Origin: Eupeodes corollae
Taxonomy: Eukaryota; Arthropoda; Insecta; Diptera; Syrphidae
Direction of reading: 5' to 3'
NCBI RefSeq assembly: GCF_945859685.1
Contig: NC_079149.1
Coordinates: 5,367,118-5,431,117 of the forward strand
DNA: 64,000 nucleotides
Shown here: positions 47,566 to 61,248 of the stretch, one piece after another
Layout of the letters: every line of letters starts with the position of its first letter
How positions within the stretch are numbered: position 1 is the first letter of the stretch
Program-made: the position numbers and the translations under genes
The notes under the pieces: generated by a model
The model's input: only the letters and a program-made list of their open reading frames with translations
Database searches by the model: none
What the model was told of the DNA's origin: nothing

Positions 47566-48224
47566 CTGGAAAAAAAGAAGATAAAATATATAAAAATAAG
47601 AAGTCAATTTAAAATTATTGGAATTACGTAATGTTGGCTGAAAATTTAATTAAATTAAAAATGAAAAAAAAATCGAAAAAAATATCCTTCATTTATATTT
47701 TTGTGTGCAATGATGTATTAATAATTTTAAAGGAAGTGTAATTGGATTGAAATGCTGGAGATCTTATAAAAGGGTAACAGCACGGAAGTATGTCAATACT
47801 TTTACTTTAATATAGTAGGATTTAATAGAATTTCACTTCTAGGATTATTTTTCTTATTTTACCCTTTTCAAATAATACAAATTGAAAGGGGATTAAAAAT
47901 TGGAAATTTCGATCGAAAGATTTGCAACTTTGTAAGAAAGAAACGTTGCATACTTTCAAAGGTGGATAGTGGTAATAACTCAGAAACTTTACTTTGTATA
48001 GGAAATAGAAAATATTGATTCAAAGGAATGACAACTTCAATTAAATTGACAATCAGCTAATAGGACTTCAACAATTCGTGTGCAACTCTCAAACTCAAAT
48101 TTGACCTCCTAATTGATTAAGAGTGAAGCTGCTTCACAAACACATATGGAATACACTTGGGTCCAGTTTTTTTTTAATATTATGCGTGCAATTAAGGGCT
48201 TATGCATACCCTTATAATGTTTAA

Positions 48225-49470
48225 ACACCGTGCGAGCAATTAGAAAAGGAGGATAGGATTAAAAAGGAGAATCCGATGCCCATTGGTTTTGAATGCCTGG
48301 TTAAGCATTTCAAGAAAAGCGAATTTTTAGAACTCTTTTTTCAATTCCATCCAGAAGACTAAAGTACGTTATTGGGGCACCAGCACAAATATGAGAGTTA
48401 TATTTGAGTTTTGGACGAATAAAAGCTTTGTAAATTATAGCCAGATCAGAGGGGTAAAAGACTTCTTGTATCGTCAGAGAAAACCTGAACACCTAGCAGC
48501 ATTTTTCATGTTGTCAAATATGTGATCAATCCACAACAAGTTGTTTGTGATGCACATACCTAGGACTGTTAGTTGTTCAATCTCCTCGATGCAAGTACCA
48601 CCCATGGATAGTGGCATTGGGGGAGGGTTACGCTTTTGTGACAGTAGACAGCATTGAGTTTTCGAAGCATTAAATTCTACACGGTTTTTGATACTCATTG
48701 AATAGTAGTCCACATTCGAAGAACAAGGATGAGAATCTTAAAACGAATATGAAAGGTAGTGGGTGAGAACTTTCAGAAAAAAGTTCACTTATGAATATAA
48801 GGAAGAGAGTTGGAGACAGAACGGTGCCTTGGGGCACACCAGCGTTTATATTGTGGATATCGGATTATAATCCGTCAAATACAACTTGGATTAAACGGAC
48901 CGAAAGGTAATTTCTAACCCAACAAAGAAGAGATTCATCAATACAAAAAGCACGCATTTTTGATAAGTGAGCTTTATGCCAAACTCTATCAAATGCCTTT
49001 GAAATATCAAGTACAATAACCTTTCTTTCAATGTAAATATTTATTCCACTGTTTGGTGAGATAAACCAAGAGATCACCAGTGGTCCTATTGCAGCGAAAG
49101 ATATTAAGGTCATTAAGAAGCTTTCGTTCTTCAAGATATTTCTTGAGATGAAAATTGATCAGCTTTTCCATGACCTTGGAAAGAAGGGATGTAAGTACAA
49201 TTGGACAATAGTTAGAGGGGGAGGAGTATTCGCCTCCATCCACTCGGAAAAAGCCAAGTAGAATAGGAAAGATGGAAAAGCTTACGCAGTAGTTTTGCCA
49301 GCGTTCAAGAACACCTCTTTAGAACAATAGCGGGGATACTAACCGGGCCAGCGGATGTGTGAATGTCAAGATCTTTTAGAAGATTCGTCTCATGGAATAG
49401 TTTACGCTTTAAAGTACAGGAAAAGTCGAATTAACTGTTCTGCAAGCAATCAATCGAAATTACATTGGAA
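48225..49470 (-). mobile_element. Decayed second copy of the CR1/Jockey-like LINE
   Basis: In order along the minus strand: YCPIVLTSLLSKVMEKLINF (near 49220), VLDISKAFDRVWHKAHLSKM (near 49010), a GVPQG region turned out of frame, SIKNRVEFNASKTQCC (near 48690), LGMCITNNLLWIDHI, and IYKAFIRPKLKYNSHICAGA. It follows the 682-2262 copy throughout but with several frameshifts, stops and small losses. The 3' tail reaches about 48225. Confidence 0.8.
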
Positions 49471-50728
49471 ACGAGCGTAGGAACTGTCGATGACGTAGTG
49501 TTTTTTTTTTACAAATGACCAGAAATTTTTACTACCTTTGGGACTTTGTAGTATTTTTGCCTCAGTTAAGACTCAGTATTAAATAAGATTTTCCTTTTTT
49601 TTTAAATCTAGATATCACGCCTAAGCTGTTTTTCAGTGCAAGAATAATTTTAGCCTCATGGGTGTTTTTTTCTATTTGATACCACTGATGGAAGAACATC
49701 TATAAAGATGTTAAAAAAAAACTATCGAAATCGAATGATTTTGAAAGATTGATTGACAGTTTCTTGTTATACGAAGAACGTGTCTTAAATTTGTTTTGCA
49801 ATTAAACCAATTATTTTTTTTATAAATAAACAAAAAGCCAGAAGAAGCTACAATTTTTCACTAAAGGACAAAAGCTTACTAAAGTACTTAGAAAAGTTTA
49901 GAAACATTGTTAAGTAAAAACTCTTAGGAAACATTTTAAAAATAGGCAGACTGCCAAAGAAGTGCATTAAACATACAGAACTAACAAGAAACCCAACAAA
50001 GTTTTTTTTAAAGTTGCCTTCATCTAAATTTGCGGACAAAAAAGAGAAATATTATGATCATACAAATTTCTCTCTTCGAATTAATGGAAATGATAAGATT
50101 TTCTGTTAAGGTCAGAATTTTTACAACAATTTGTTATTACATTTTCACAAAATGAAATTAAGCATTTTGGATTGCTACTTCAACATTTGTCAAAAATATA
50201 ACCGAGTTAGCACACCCAATAGTTAGGTTAACTCTAAGATTACTCCAATATTAATATTAATCGAAAAATATGAGTTAAAGTTTAACCCCAAATGATCTCA
50301 TAAACAGGGACGATCCCTTTGACTTAGGTGCATTTAACGCAGCGAAGAGGAACTTTTGGATTTTGGCATATGTGTCAGCGTTTAAAAATTAAAAGACCGA
50401 ACATTTTTATAAACACTTTATTGACTTCCTTATGCCTTTAGCAAGAATATTTGGCTTTTAAAAAATGCTTGGAACTAAAACTTCTTTTAAATAATTATTT
50501 TTTTGTATGCTTTTTAAATGCTAATTTGGTTCCCAACAATTATTATTAAATTTAAAATTTTAAAGAGGCTGGGATGCGACCCACACTGATAACTTTCCAA
50601 CCCGTCTGTCGATTTGTCTGCCTTAAAAGTTTGTAGGTTTTCGTGTTGGGTTAAACGAATTATTCTTACACATTTTAAAATTACCAACAATGATTTTCAT
50701 ATAAAGAAGTAGGTTCGTTTGAAAATCT

Positions 50729-51045
50729 GAAATGAAATGGGGTGGCGCAACAGTCCGTTGTGAACCAGGGCCTAGTGACTTACAGCTCGCAACCATTCCT
50801 GTGTGCGAGTACTGTTGTCAGGAATGGAAGGGACCTACAATTTAAGGCCGAATCCGAACGGCTAGTTTGAGAAAGCACTTTTTCATGACAAGAATTACTC
50901 TTGAAGGATTTGTCAATTCCTCGCAAGAGGCAGTACCCGCGAAAATTATTTTTTTTTTTTTTTAAATTAAGGTGGCACAGGCAGGGATTGAACCCAAGAC
51001 CTCTTGCATGACAGTCCAACGCACTAACCATCATGCTACGGGTAC
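50729..51045 (-). mobile_element. tRNA-derived SINE with 14-bp target duplication
   Basis: On the minus strand it starts at 51045 with a tRNA-like head: A-box-like TAGCATGATGGTTAGTG, CTGTCATGC at the anticodon position (GTC, tRNA-Asp-like), and B box GGGTTCAATCCC. A body of about 200 bp with an internal A-run follows, then the 3' end GGACTGTTGCGCCACCCC and a short (CATTT)2 tail. The perfect duplication TCGTTTGAAAATCT flanks it (50715-50728; 51046-51059). It is 317 bp long. Other copies are at 18921-19186 and 40018-40236. Confidence 0.88.
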
Positions 51046-51104
51046 TCGTTTGAAAATCTAGTTTTGTTAAATAGATTTTTAATCGAAAACAAATTTTTAC
51101 CAAT

Positions 51105-51720
51105 TTAAGTAGCATTTCTTAAATTTTTACAAATTGGACTCATGAAATTAATTTGAGAGATATCAAGAACCAAACGTCAATTTTTACCAAATTTGCGTAC
51201 TATTTCTTGCAGATTTCTTTTTTTTATGGAAAAACGGACTTTTGGATTTTTATAAAAAAATGCTGAATATCGAAAACAATATTTTCTGTGCAATAAAAAA
51301 AGGTAGAATATAATATTTTTAATTTTTAAAAAGCTATTTGAGTCGAAAATACATTTTTAATAAGTTTAAGTATTGTTTTTTTCGTTAGGTTTTTATTTCT
51401 TGTAAGAAACTGTATGACACAATATATTTAAGGAGATAAAAGTACTTTAAGCCCAATATCTCAAATTTTGGAAAAGATATTTCAATTCTTTAATTTTATT
51501 GTTAAGGTTTTAATTTTTCGTAAAAAAAAGGAAAAAGCTTATAAGCTTCAATCATTTGAAAGCCATAATCTCAAATTTTTGAAAAGATATTTGAGTCGAA
51601 AATCAATTTTTGTTTTGAAAATCGTTAGAACGGTTTTTAATTATTTTGTTTATATATTTAATTTTTCGCTTTTTGTTTAAAAATATTTTTGGTATGCAAT
51701 TATTTAGAATATATAAATAC
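51105..51720. repeat. AT-rich dispersed repeat with internal tandem units
   Basis: It contains TTTGAGTCGAAAAT twice (51337-51350; 51590-51603), CAAATTTT-GAAAAGATAT twice (about 51460 and 51570), and TTCGTTAGGTTTTTATTT. Related stretches lie at 2650-3130, 44440-44700 and 63380-63800. No coding frame and no clear ends. The class is unknown. Confidence 0.45.
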
Positions 51721-52059
51721 ACATTTTATATTTGATTTTCATAAGAAAATGTTTACCCGTTTTCGTGGTATAGAATTTTGGAAAAAAATATATATTTTAA
51801 ATCCAAAATAAATATGTTGACATTTTTCATCATCGTGATTAAGACAATTCCTGGGGAACCTTTTTTTATTGAAAGAAACAAAGTTAATATAAAATGTTTA
51901 GAGAAAATTTAATAAAAATCTATGGGTTAGTTTTTTAGGAAAATCGAATTTTCGATTTTTGAGCAGAAAATTTGTATTATTATGTCTCTATTATTTGTGT
52001 TTTAAAAAATAATGAATAGAAACGCCTAACGCAAATCAGTTTTAAACCTAATTTTATAA

Positions 52060-52165
52060 GTTCAAACTCAATCGTCCCAATGGGAGGAAGACAGACAGAC
52101 ATCGTAATGTCATATTTGATTAAAATCTCGAGTTGGAGTTGAGTTTAACGAATGCAACAAAAATG
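52060..52165. repeat. Dispersed repeat fragment (CATCGTAATGTCAT)
   Basis: GACAGACAGACATCGTAATG, then TCAT, ATTAAAATCTCGAGTT and ACGAATGCAAC match 7328-7390 in order. It may be one border of the AT-rich repeat next to it. Confidence 0.35.
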
Positions 52166-54289
52166 ACCTTCTTGAACAAACGTTTTGTCAAAACATGGGA
52201 TATGTTGAAAACAAAATATTTTGTAGTATTAACGATTCTGGAAATCCTCAATACAGATTAAATTCGGTCAAGAACGAACTAATAATGCATTTTCTGCAAT
52301 AAGTTAAAAAGTCCACATTCTAGTTAAAAGACTGTTTTGATCAAAGTTGTAGATTATTAAATTCTAATCAACTTTTGTCAAAAGAATAATTTGTCTTGGT
52401 TGAAACCAAACGTTTAACTATTAAAAATGGCACCCAATAAAAAATGGCTACGAACAGCTTAGTTGTAGGTTCTTAACGATACAAATTAAAAAAAAAAACT
52501 TCCTAATTTTGTCTATGTCAAATGACCTCCCGATTGGGATAATTCCAATAATCCAAAAGTAATTTTCAAAGAATTGCGTTCATCAGCGTTCTAAAATGTT
52601 ATTCCTGGAAAAATATGTCAATGGATATTTTATTTACGATATCCCTCGGTAATTGGTGGATGCTTTCTGGGAAAAATTCCAATATTACATTTTTTTTGCT
52701 TTTTCAAGAAGTTGGGAGACATGACAAAAATAACGGACATAAATAAAATCGTCATGACAGCCAGAATCCATATATAATATAGCTAAATCATGATGCTTAA
52801 ACTAAAACATCATTGTGGATATTTCAGTATTTGTTTTAAAGGCTTTGTAACATCTTTAAAAGTAACAGCTTTGGATAGTAAGACCTAACGTCCCTCTCTT
52901 CTTCTTTGAATCTTCCTCTCCTTCTTCTTCTGTATTTTATTTCCCACACTTGTTTTGTTCATGTAGGTATTCCTACATTAATATTCTTTCCGGACATACT
53001 TTTACTTTTCAAACCACATTGCGTAAATCTTTCATTTAAAGTTTAATAACTTTGCAAGACAAAAAATCTCTAAGTTCAACTTTGATCTAAAAATAGAAAA
53101 ATTATGTGAAAAACTTCTTAAAGCTTAACAAAAAAGATAAATAAAAACAAAAATATCCATATACATATTTCAATCCAAAAAAAGAATTATCAAAAAACAA
53201 AACATCGAACGTGCCTCGGGTAAAGGTACGAGTATCCGTATCTCTAAGGTTTCCTTCCATCAGCTAAATGATGGAAAAAGACAGAGGGTTCATATTTCCA
53301 CTAACACATAATTCCAAATTTTTCCTCGTCTTTCCGTCCTTGGCGTCGTCAGGCGTCATTGTCGTCATCGTCATCCTACAAACTTTCACATATACACGTA
53401 TAGCCTACCGATACGAATATAAATGGGAGAAATATTGAGCCTGTCGTCTTGAATAAATAACAATCAGTCGCAAATAATAAATTATTTCCAGCCTCTTCTT
53501 TTTCAAGACCACCTCTCATTTTGTCGTTTTCGAAAACGAGACATGCTTGAAATGTTTGGAAAACAAAAATCAATATTTCTTCAGGTTCTTCAGGCGCTGT
53601 GTATAAACAAGTATAATATCAAATAGGTATACAAAACACATTCATATATGGCAAGTCATAAACTCTCATTTATCAAAAATCCATAAATTCCCTCAGAAAT
53701 GCGGGAATAGGGATACAAAATACTTATATATCTATATAGATACATTAAATATCATATAATATAGATCTTATGAGTATTTTCTCCCTGATTTACGCATCAA
53801 CTTTATCATATGTATAAAGATATAGACACACATTTTCATAGAACAAACGAACGGTGGAGGCAAATTGTTATTAACATTTTATGGAGTTTCATCAAGAGTC
53901 CAATAGATTCTACGCAAACCCCCCTCCTCGCCCCCCTTTCTTTAAATACAAAACTCATTGACGGTGTGGGGAGTGGGATATTTTCAAAAATTATGAATTC
54001 CTAAAATTTCCATACTCATACACAGCCCAAACATAACACAAAACGAAATGAAATGAAATAAAATAGCAACACTTTGTTGCGGAGGTTTCACATTGGGCGC
54101 CATCCAACCAAAACCAAAATCATATCTACATTCGAAATGAAAACTCAACTCGGTGCCCTTAATAGCGTTAGTGCGGTTGTTTGCCGCAAAAACAACCGTC
54201 ATATAAAAGCACAATTTAAACACAGGCAATATTTATAAAATACATATACGGGGAGGTATTTGGGACTAAAAACAAAAAATGTATGCCAA

Positions 54290-54440
54290 ATGTTTTGTAG
54301 GTGTGAACGAAAGTCGGTCGTTGGAACAGTCGCTCGAGATTCGGTCGGTTTTGGAAGGTTTTTGAACAACAACGCGACGAGCGACCGACGGACAGACGTT
54401 TGGTTATTCGGTTCGGTTGGGTGTCGGTTCGGATGGGTTT
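54290..54440. promoter_or_regulatory. CpG-rich patch, possible promoter or 5' UTR
   Basis: In otherwise AT-rich DNA this stretch is dense in CG dinucleotides and in GGTCG, CGACC and GGTTCGGTT words (GCGACGAGCGACCGACGG). Such patches can be core promoters or 5' UTR exons in flies. It lies upstream of the first Sdc coding exon found here. No TATA box, start codon or splice pair singles out a strand, so this is only a candidate. Confidence 0.25.
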
Positions 54441-56739
54441 ATTATGCCGATGGGAATTTATATTTTACCACCAAAAGGACGACACGAGTCCTATTTCAAT
54501 TTGCATAAATTTCTCTATTTTGACGCAAATGTTTATGTAATGTTCGTGATGGTATTAGGTTTGTCGCTCATGCAAAACCTCAAAAGCTATAATTTTATTT
54601 GTGTACGAGTGTATAACTGTAGTACATATGTGAAAGACGCAGTACTTTATACATACTCGTAGGTATGCTGGGGATAAATTTGAGTGAGGCGGTGACGGCG
54701 ACGGATGCGTAGTATATGTAGGGCATCATCATGGGTTTTGAAAATCCCATTGGAAGGATTCATTTTGGCTTTTGCCACAATCATTTGGGAAGAAGAAGTA
54801 TGTCAGTGCGGTGGCGGGAAGTGGTTTATCGATTTTGCAATGCGAAGCGATGCGCGCCCCACATATGTTGGGTTTTAATAAAAAACATACTTCACACATA
54901 TTTATGTGGATGGGTTTGGTTCCAAATTTTTTGAAATTATATTCGTATTAATGTTTGCGGCGAACTGCGACGACAAAGACGATGGTGACGACGGAGAAGG
55001 AAAATTAAAGATGGATGCGTGTGAATAAGCATTAGAGGGAGTTATGGTGCAAAATTAATAGAGGAATAGGTATTTTGTATAGTTTGCTTCTGAGGTGAAG
55101 GGTGAAACTACATTTATTTAATCAGTTAATGGATTCGCAGTTGATTGAAATATGGGCTTTCATTCTGTTTATTGACACAAGACGAGAACGATAAAATCGC
55201 AACGCATTAACCTTTAGGGTAATAGATCATTTCTGGCATTTAAATTATTTCCACCTTGTTAAACATGAATGTGTTTTATAGTGTAAGGTTGAAAATATAT
55301 GTAAGACATTGATTTGAAAGAAACCCTCAAAGTTTGATTAGTTCAGAAACGTACCTTCTTACATAATACATCAATATTGAATAAGGAATGATGTAATAAC
55401 TGATAAGAGTATTTTCGCAGGGTATTGAGATAAATATGTCCTTTTGCGTTTTCCAAACTCGATAACTGTTGGGTAGGGATGAAATTGACTCTCACATCGT
55501 ATATTATGAAGTTTTCCCTCAAAATTAGTTTGGAACAAACTCTTTCGGTGAACTAAAAATTTCATTACTTTAAAGAAAAATTGGCGGGCTATTTTTTAAC
55601 CTATTTTTTCTCTCATTATTTAAAATCTTAGAACCAATGCCTCAGCAATAAAAAAAAACACTTTTTTAATAGTATGAAAGCTGAAAATTGATCAACATTG
55701 AAGAAATTCTGGGAAAATCAATGGTGGGAGTTAATTCTACCTTCAGGCTATAAGTGACAAAATTCAATATTTGACACTAAATTTTTCAATCAAATAAAAA
55801 AAACATCTTTGTTGACTAACTATAAATTTCATGACCCTAAAAAAGAACTAAGAACAAAATTTCTTCTCTGATACTCTGACACCTCAAAATAAAGCATTTC
55901 TACAGGAAAAATTTGTCAATTTAGATTCCTTTTCTGCTTCTGTTGGTTTTGGCTATTAAATGTAGAGGTAACCAAGAAACACGTTGCGATTTTAAATTTT
56001 AATTTTGGAATCATACTTCTAGAGATTGAATCAGAATTCGATATATTGAGAAGTCGATATATTGTGATTTAGTAGTTGAAAAGGTTCAAAACGGAAATCC
56101 GGATGTGCATATTTTAATCTCGAGAATTATTAGGTGAGATTAAATTTTACTCTCACACGAAATGACACAAGATCGAGTATTTTGGAATTGATGCTTTTGA
56201 TCTGAATTTGTTAAGAAGAATATTTATTATCTGACTAGTTGAACAGGTCTTCTACTTTCAATGTAATAGTGATTTTGAAGGTGATACATTATTGACAAAT
56301 TTGAATTTTTAGCATCGAACTTCTTGTTGCAAGATCAGTGTCTGCAACCATTTCCAGAAGTCGAATAATTTGTATTCTATAAGTAAAAGAAGTTTAAACA
56401 AAGTGATTCTCCAAATCAGCCTTTTAGAAGAACCTTTTCGCTGAATCAGTCTAACAAGTTAAGAAAGTTTTCATTATCTAGGTGGTTATATTTTTCTACA
56501 AATAACTAAATTGTTCGAGTATCATTCTCATGCTTTAAAAGATGAAATATTTGGCTGTTAACAGTCATGCTTCAAGTTAATTATTAACTTTTAGCATTTA
56601 TCAACAGTAAAGGAATTCTGGCAAAAACCAAACTCCTTGATATTTTCTGAGTGGGAGTACATTTTACACTCACACTATAAGATCATCTTGAGTTGCAGTC
56701 TTTTTAATTTTTACTGGTTAACATACTAATATTTTGATT

Positions 56740-57790
56740 GACTCGTAAGTGTTAGCATTTTATATTATTGTCGGTCAATTTAATCGTCCAAATGTTCGTA
56801 GAGTCGAAAAAAAGTGCAAAAATTTGAGCAAACCGATGTGAAAATACCACTGCATTCTCGTACAAGTCGTACTGCAGAAAATATTGCTGCTGCTCGATAT
56901 AGTGTGTCTGAAGAGCCGTCCAGCTCAACTCGTTGCTGTGCCCAACAATTGCACCTCTCATGCTCCTCACAAATGAATATTACGCATAAAGACTTGCATT
57001 TACACGCTTACAAGAAGCAATTGGCTGAAGACCTAAAGCCTCTTCAAGAACATTCTAAGAGTTATCAATGGTCAGAATAATGGCAAGAAATGGCAAAAGT
57101 GGATAATCAATTTCTGAAGAAAGTAATCTTCAGGGATGAAGCACATTTTTACCTCAGTGGATTCTTCAATAAGCAGAATTTCCTAATGAAAAAAAAGGTG
57201 AGTGATAATCCAAGAGTGATTATGGAACGGCCAATCCATCCACAAAGAGTGACTGTTTGGTACGGTTTATGTCCTGGCGGCTTCATCGAGCCATATTTTT
57301 TCCTTTTCTCCAAAATGAATCCGGCCAGGCGAACTCTTTGTATCCCGAATCGAAAGATATGGATGTGTACAATAAGTATGGTTTAAACAGAATGGCGTCA
57401 ATTGCCAAAAAGATAACGAAACAATGGTTTTTTTGTGCTATCTCAATTGGCTGCCAAAATGTTTTCATTTGACACCGTGGGACACCTTTCTTTGGGGTTA
57501 TTTGAAGAAAAGGGTTACGTCGATAAGTCAGCAACAATTCAAGAGCTAAAGGATAAGATAATTCGGCACATTAACGGCGTACAACCTCAATTATGCCCTA
57601 GCGTCATCGAAAATTTGGACCATAGGATAGATGCGCCCCACCGAAGTTTCAGCGGTCATTTAACTGTGATTTTGTTCCATGCATAATTGACTGGAACCAA
57701 TATTATTACAATAAAAAGGGAGAACAAACATTTCCTAAATAATTTGTGTTTTATTCAAAATCAACATCGGCCCTTAAAATTTAACCACCT
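56740..57790 (+). pseudogene. Decayed mariner-like transposase
   Basis: On the plus strand, in order: RPNVRRVEKK, VQKFEQTDVKIPLHSRTSRT, AENIAAARYSVSEEPSSSTR, ITHKDLHLHAYKKQLAEDLK, VIFRDEAHFYLSGFFNKQNF (first catalytic Asp region), HPQRVTVWYGLCPGGFIEPY, then a lost second-Asp region and YVDKSATIQELKDKIIRHIN to SGHLTVILFH. At least two frameshifts and a central loss kill it. The right end (about 57765-57790) is rich in the same words as the termini of 44733-45674. The left end was not found. Confidence 0.75.
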
Positions 57791-60365
57791 TTAAGAAGCA
57801 CTGCATTGCTATTCCTAGGTTTAGACAGAGACAGATAAAAATAAATCTAATATGTTGTGTTTTATTAGTGGAATTTGTTCAAATGAAAAGTATTTTTATA
57901 AGTGACTAATAGAAGAATCGTTTTTAGTGATTCGGGTGATTCAATTACTCCTTAAAAGACTACACTGTTCAATTCATTCTTCAAACGTAATACTAGCGAA
58001 ATATGTCACTTCTGAAAAATTGATTACCACTAAAAATTTCTCTTAAAAACCTCTAGGAGCTGGGGAAATGTTGTTTGTAAGGAAATTTCATAAGTTAACA
58101 TTAAAAAGTTATCAAGATTGAATTCTGGAGAAAATCTCTTGTTGATAACAAGACACTAAAACGTAACTAAACCAAATATTTTAAACTGAAGTATTCCCTC
58201 GAAATTTGTTCAAAACCCTTTCTTTGGAATTACTCCAAGGTTTATCATCTTAAATTCAATCGAAAATACAACTATTAGTTTTTTAATAACAGAGAAATAT
58301 TGATTTTGAAGGTGATATCGGAACAACAACAATTTAAAGTTAGGACAGTCAAATTATATTGACAATAAAAGAAAACTTTTTTTAATATAAAAAAACATTG
58401 AGCAAAATTGTTTTCGTAGAAATATAAGATTGAAAATAGTCTTGGAAAATAGATTTCCTCTACGAAAACCATTTTGCCCAGCTTGTCGATATTTTGTGTC
58501 AGTAAAATCAATATTGAGGTTATTCTAGCGAAAGTCAATAAATTCCAAATTTAATAAATCTATTTTATCTATAAGAAATAATTTTAGACTTTGTGTATTA
58601 GTGCATACCTAGAAAGAATTAAATGGTAACCCCCCAGAAGCTAAGAAAATGGCTTAGATAATTATAGACTCCATGTTGAATTTCATATTCGAAACTTAGT
58701 TAATCACACACAACTTCGAAGAGAGAATTTTGTAACATTGTTCAGTATGATCGTCCTTGAGCTACAAAACTGTGTACAAGAACATAGTATATAAGTCGTT
58801 TCTCTGATATGGTAGGTAAGGTAGGTCCTTGTCATTACGTATAAGCTTCAACGGTTCAAGTCCCATTTGAGTAAAATCTGAATGGATTGAACCACAACAC
58901 ATCTCAAACACTCCCCTACTTTGCCATATACTCCTACATATACTCCTTGCATTCACCTAACTTATCCACAGGTATAAGGAGGGTACGTTAGTATACCTTG
59001 TTTATCTTTATTGTATTATTTATTAGCTTTGCGTCTATCTCGTTCTTTCTCTCTCATTTTGTGAGAATTGTGCCAACATTGGCTTCTGAAACTGGAACTG
59101 GAATGCTGAACGAACATCCTTTGGCTTATAATAATGGCTAAAAATCCTTTATAAACAAGAAGCAGAAACGGCAGCAACAGCAACAGCAGCAACACAAAAC
59201 AAAATTTTGACTTTTGCACAGCATCAGCATCAGCATGAGCATAAGAGAAAACAAAGTTAACGGTAATCTGGCAAAATGGACGTTTAGGGATATCTGCAAG
59301 CAACGAACGTCGCATTTGCGTAAATTTGAATTTATTGCGTGCGATGGTTTTTGGGGTGGTTAGGTAGGTTAGGGAGGTAACTGGTACACTATGAAGCTCA
59401 TAGGAATAATGTTGTGTTACCTTTACCTGCTGTCTCTCTGGATGATGTTGATGATGGGTTTTCGTTCTCGTCCTCGCATCTATCCGATGGACTTTTCTAC
59501 GAGAAGTATATACGTAGTTTGTGTATGGCGAATGGAAACGCCAAGGATAATTAACTGTGGAACAAAGGACCTTGCCCCTTGCGATTTGTATGCTGGTTTT
59601 TGTTAAACAAGCGAGATGACATGAAGGTAATGAGTTTTTTTTGGTCTGTTGTTTTGGTGCGGGAGAGAAAATGGATTTTTTTTTATTTTTTGTTGGGGGA
59701 TATGCCAGATCGGTTGTATGAACTTGCTGACTACAACAATTTGTGTTTAAGTTCTGTTTTTATCTTAGTATGTCCTTTAATCAACACTTTAGGGAATTTT
59801 GTGCTAAGAAATATGCTGAAATATTTTGTTTTCTAATCCAATACTTTGTCTTTTGATGTTTGTCTGTGTTATCAGACATTGAAAAAAAAAAACAAACAAA
59901 AACTTGAAGTTAATAGTTGTGTGCTCTTTTTGAATTAGTCTCATTTATTTTTGTTATCCTTAAAGATACTCAGGAGATTTGGTGGATATTAACTTGGATT
60001 TGGTTTGTTTTGTATTTTTCTCCTTTATCAGCAAAAATAAAAAAAGGAGGACAAAAGTAAACATAGTTTTATTTAAATTAGAATAAAAGTGCAAGATATG
60101 GGGAATAAAAAGAGCACCAAAGGTGATATAACATTAAGGATAAGAGTTTTAAAAATGTTTACAATAACTGATAAAGGTCACGTTTGAATTTGAAGAAATT
60201 GTGTGTTGGGGAATTGTTTTTGTTCAGAAATGGTTCATTAAAACTTTGTTTTTAAGTTAAAATAAATTTCACTGATATTTCTTCTTATAAAGCTACGAAA
60301 AAAGGGCAACATCTGAATTCTTTCAGCACTGAACTTTGACTACTTACTGATCATTTTTAAATATC

Positions 60366-60451
60366 ATAAAAAATATCCGAAATAGTAAAACATTTCTTTA
60401 CTTTTTACATAAAAAATATCTGAAATAGTAAAACATTTTTTTACTTTTTAC
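60366..60451. repeat. 43-bp tandem duplication
   Basis: Two copies starting ATAAAAAATATC-GAAATAG at 60366 and 60409 differ at a few positions. Confidence 0.75.
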
Positions 60452-60641
60452 TATAAAAATGGGAAGAGAAACAGAGTCAAGCATTTGCTAACATTCTTGA
60501 AGTGCGGTTTTTAACGTACGAAATTTGAGGAAAAGGGTATACTGCTTTGTATTCCTGCAAATTCGAGTTAATGACTACTTCAATAAAATATTGTTTACTT
60601 TAGTACATATATTCGTTATTGTTTTTCTGATATTCGAATAA

Positions 60642-61246
60642 AAGTACTTCTTTACGCAGATAACTTGGTTATGCTAGCTGCAATATCTGGGACCTTAAAA
60701 TAAACTCGGAGAAAACAATGATAATAGTATTTGAGGCTCGGAGTTGTAGAAGGTGGTTCCTTAACAACCAACCTATCGAAATAGTACAGGAATTCAAATA
60801 TCTGGAAGGGCTGATGTCTGCTAACAGTAGATTCAACAAACATGTTCAGCGTGAAGCAAAGAAGCTAAAGTAGCTCTCAACATAATGTGACCAACTTTCT
60901 TTTCCAACAAATACATGGACTTAAGATCTAAATACCGAGTTTTCCAAGCAACCATTAACATTTGCTTGTGTTACGGTATTCAAGTTTCTGGTCACACCTA
61001 TTTTGAATAATTTGAGTTGATACAACGCTTCTTTTTCAAAAGATAATTTCGGTTAAATAGTTCGACTCCAAACTATGCAATTCAAATTGGGTCTGAAATT
61101 GCGCTGATAACATTTTAAATTGCATCTAGATTTTCTAACAAGAGCGATGAGTAAACCAAGTTCGAATTTTCACACATCTATTATGAAGGTTTTTTGCCGA
61201 ACAGAAGCATCGCCATATAAGGAATGGACCCAACTTGCCCGGTTGT
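60642..61246 (+). pseudogene. LINE fragment, left of a mariner insertion
   Basis: The plus strand reads YADNLVMLAA (catalytic box, ADD changed to ADN), then NSEKTMIIVFEARS, QPIEIVQEFKYLEGLMSANS and RFNKHVQREAKKLK, followed by frameshifted remains of the post-RT region. It is broken at TA 61247 by the 1293-bp mariner element and resumes at 62544. Confidence 0.75.
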
Positions 61247-61248
61247 AA

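Noticed and set aside
50970..51045. tRNA-like sequence considered as a real tRNA gene
   Set aside because: Arms do not pair into a proper cloverleaf, and it is the head of a SINE with a target duplication.
54665..55010. GACGGCGACGG and GCGACGACAAAGACGATGG patches considered as exons
   Set aside because: Short triplet-like runs without matching splice sites. Ser/Pro-rich reading on the minus strand is not enough.
59016..59315. Minus-strand frame with a Leu-rich, signal-peptide-like run, considered as the missing Sdc signal exon
   Set aside because: The Leu run comes from a CAG/CAA triplet stretch on the plus strand. There is no Met at a suitable distance and no donor in the phase needed to join KTVQPS.
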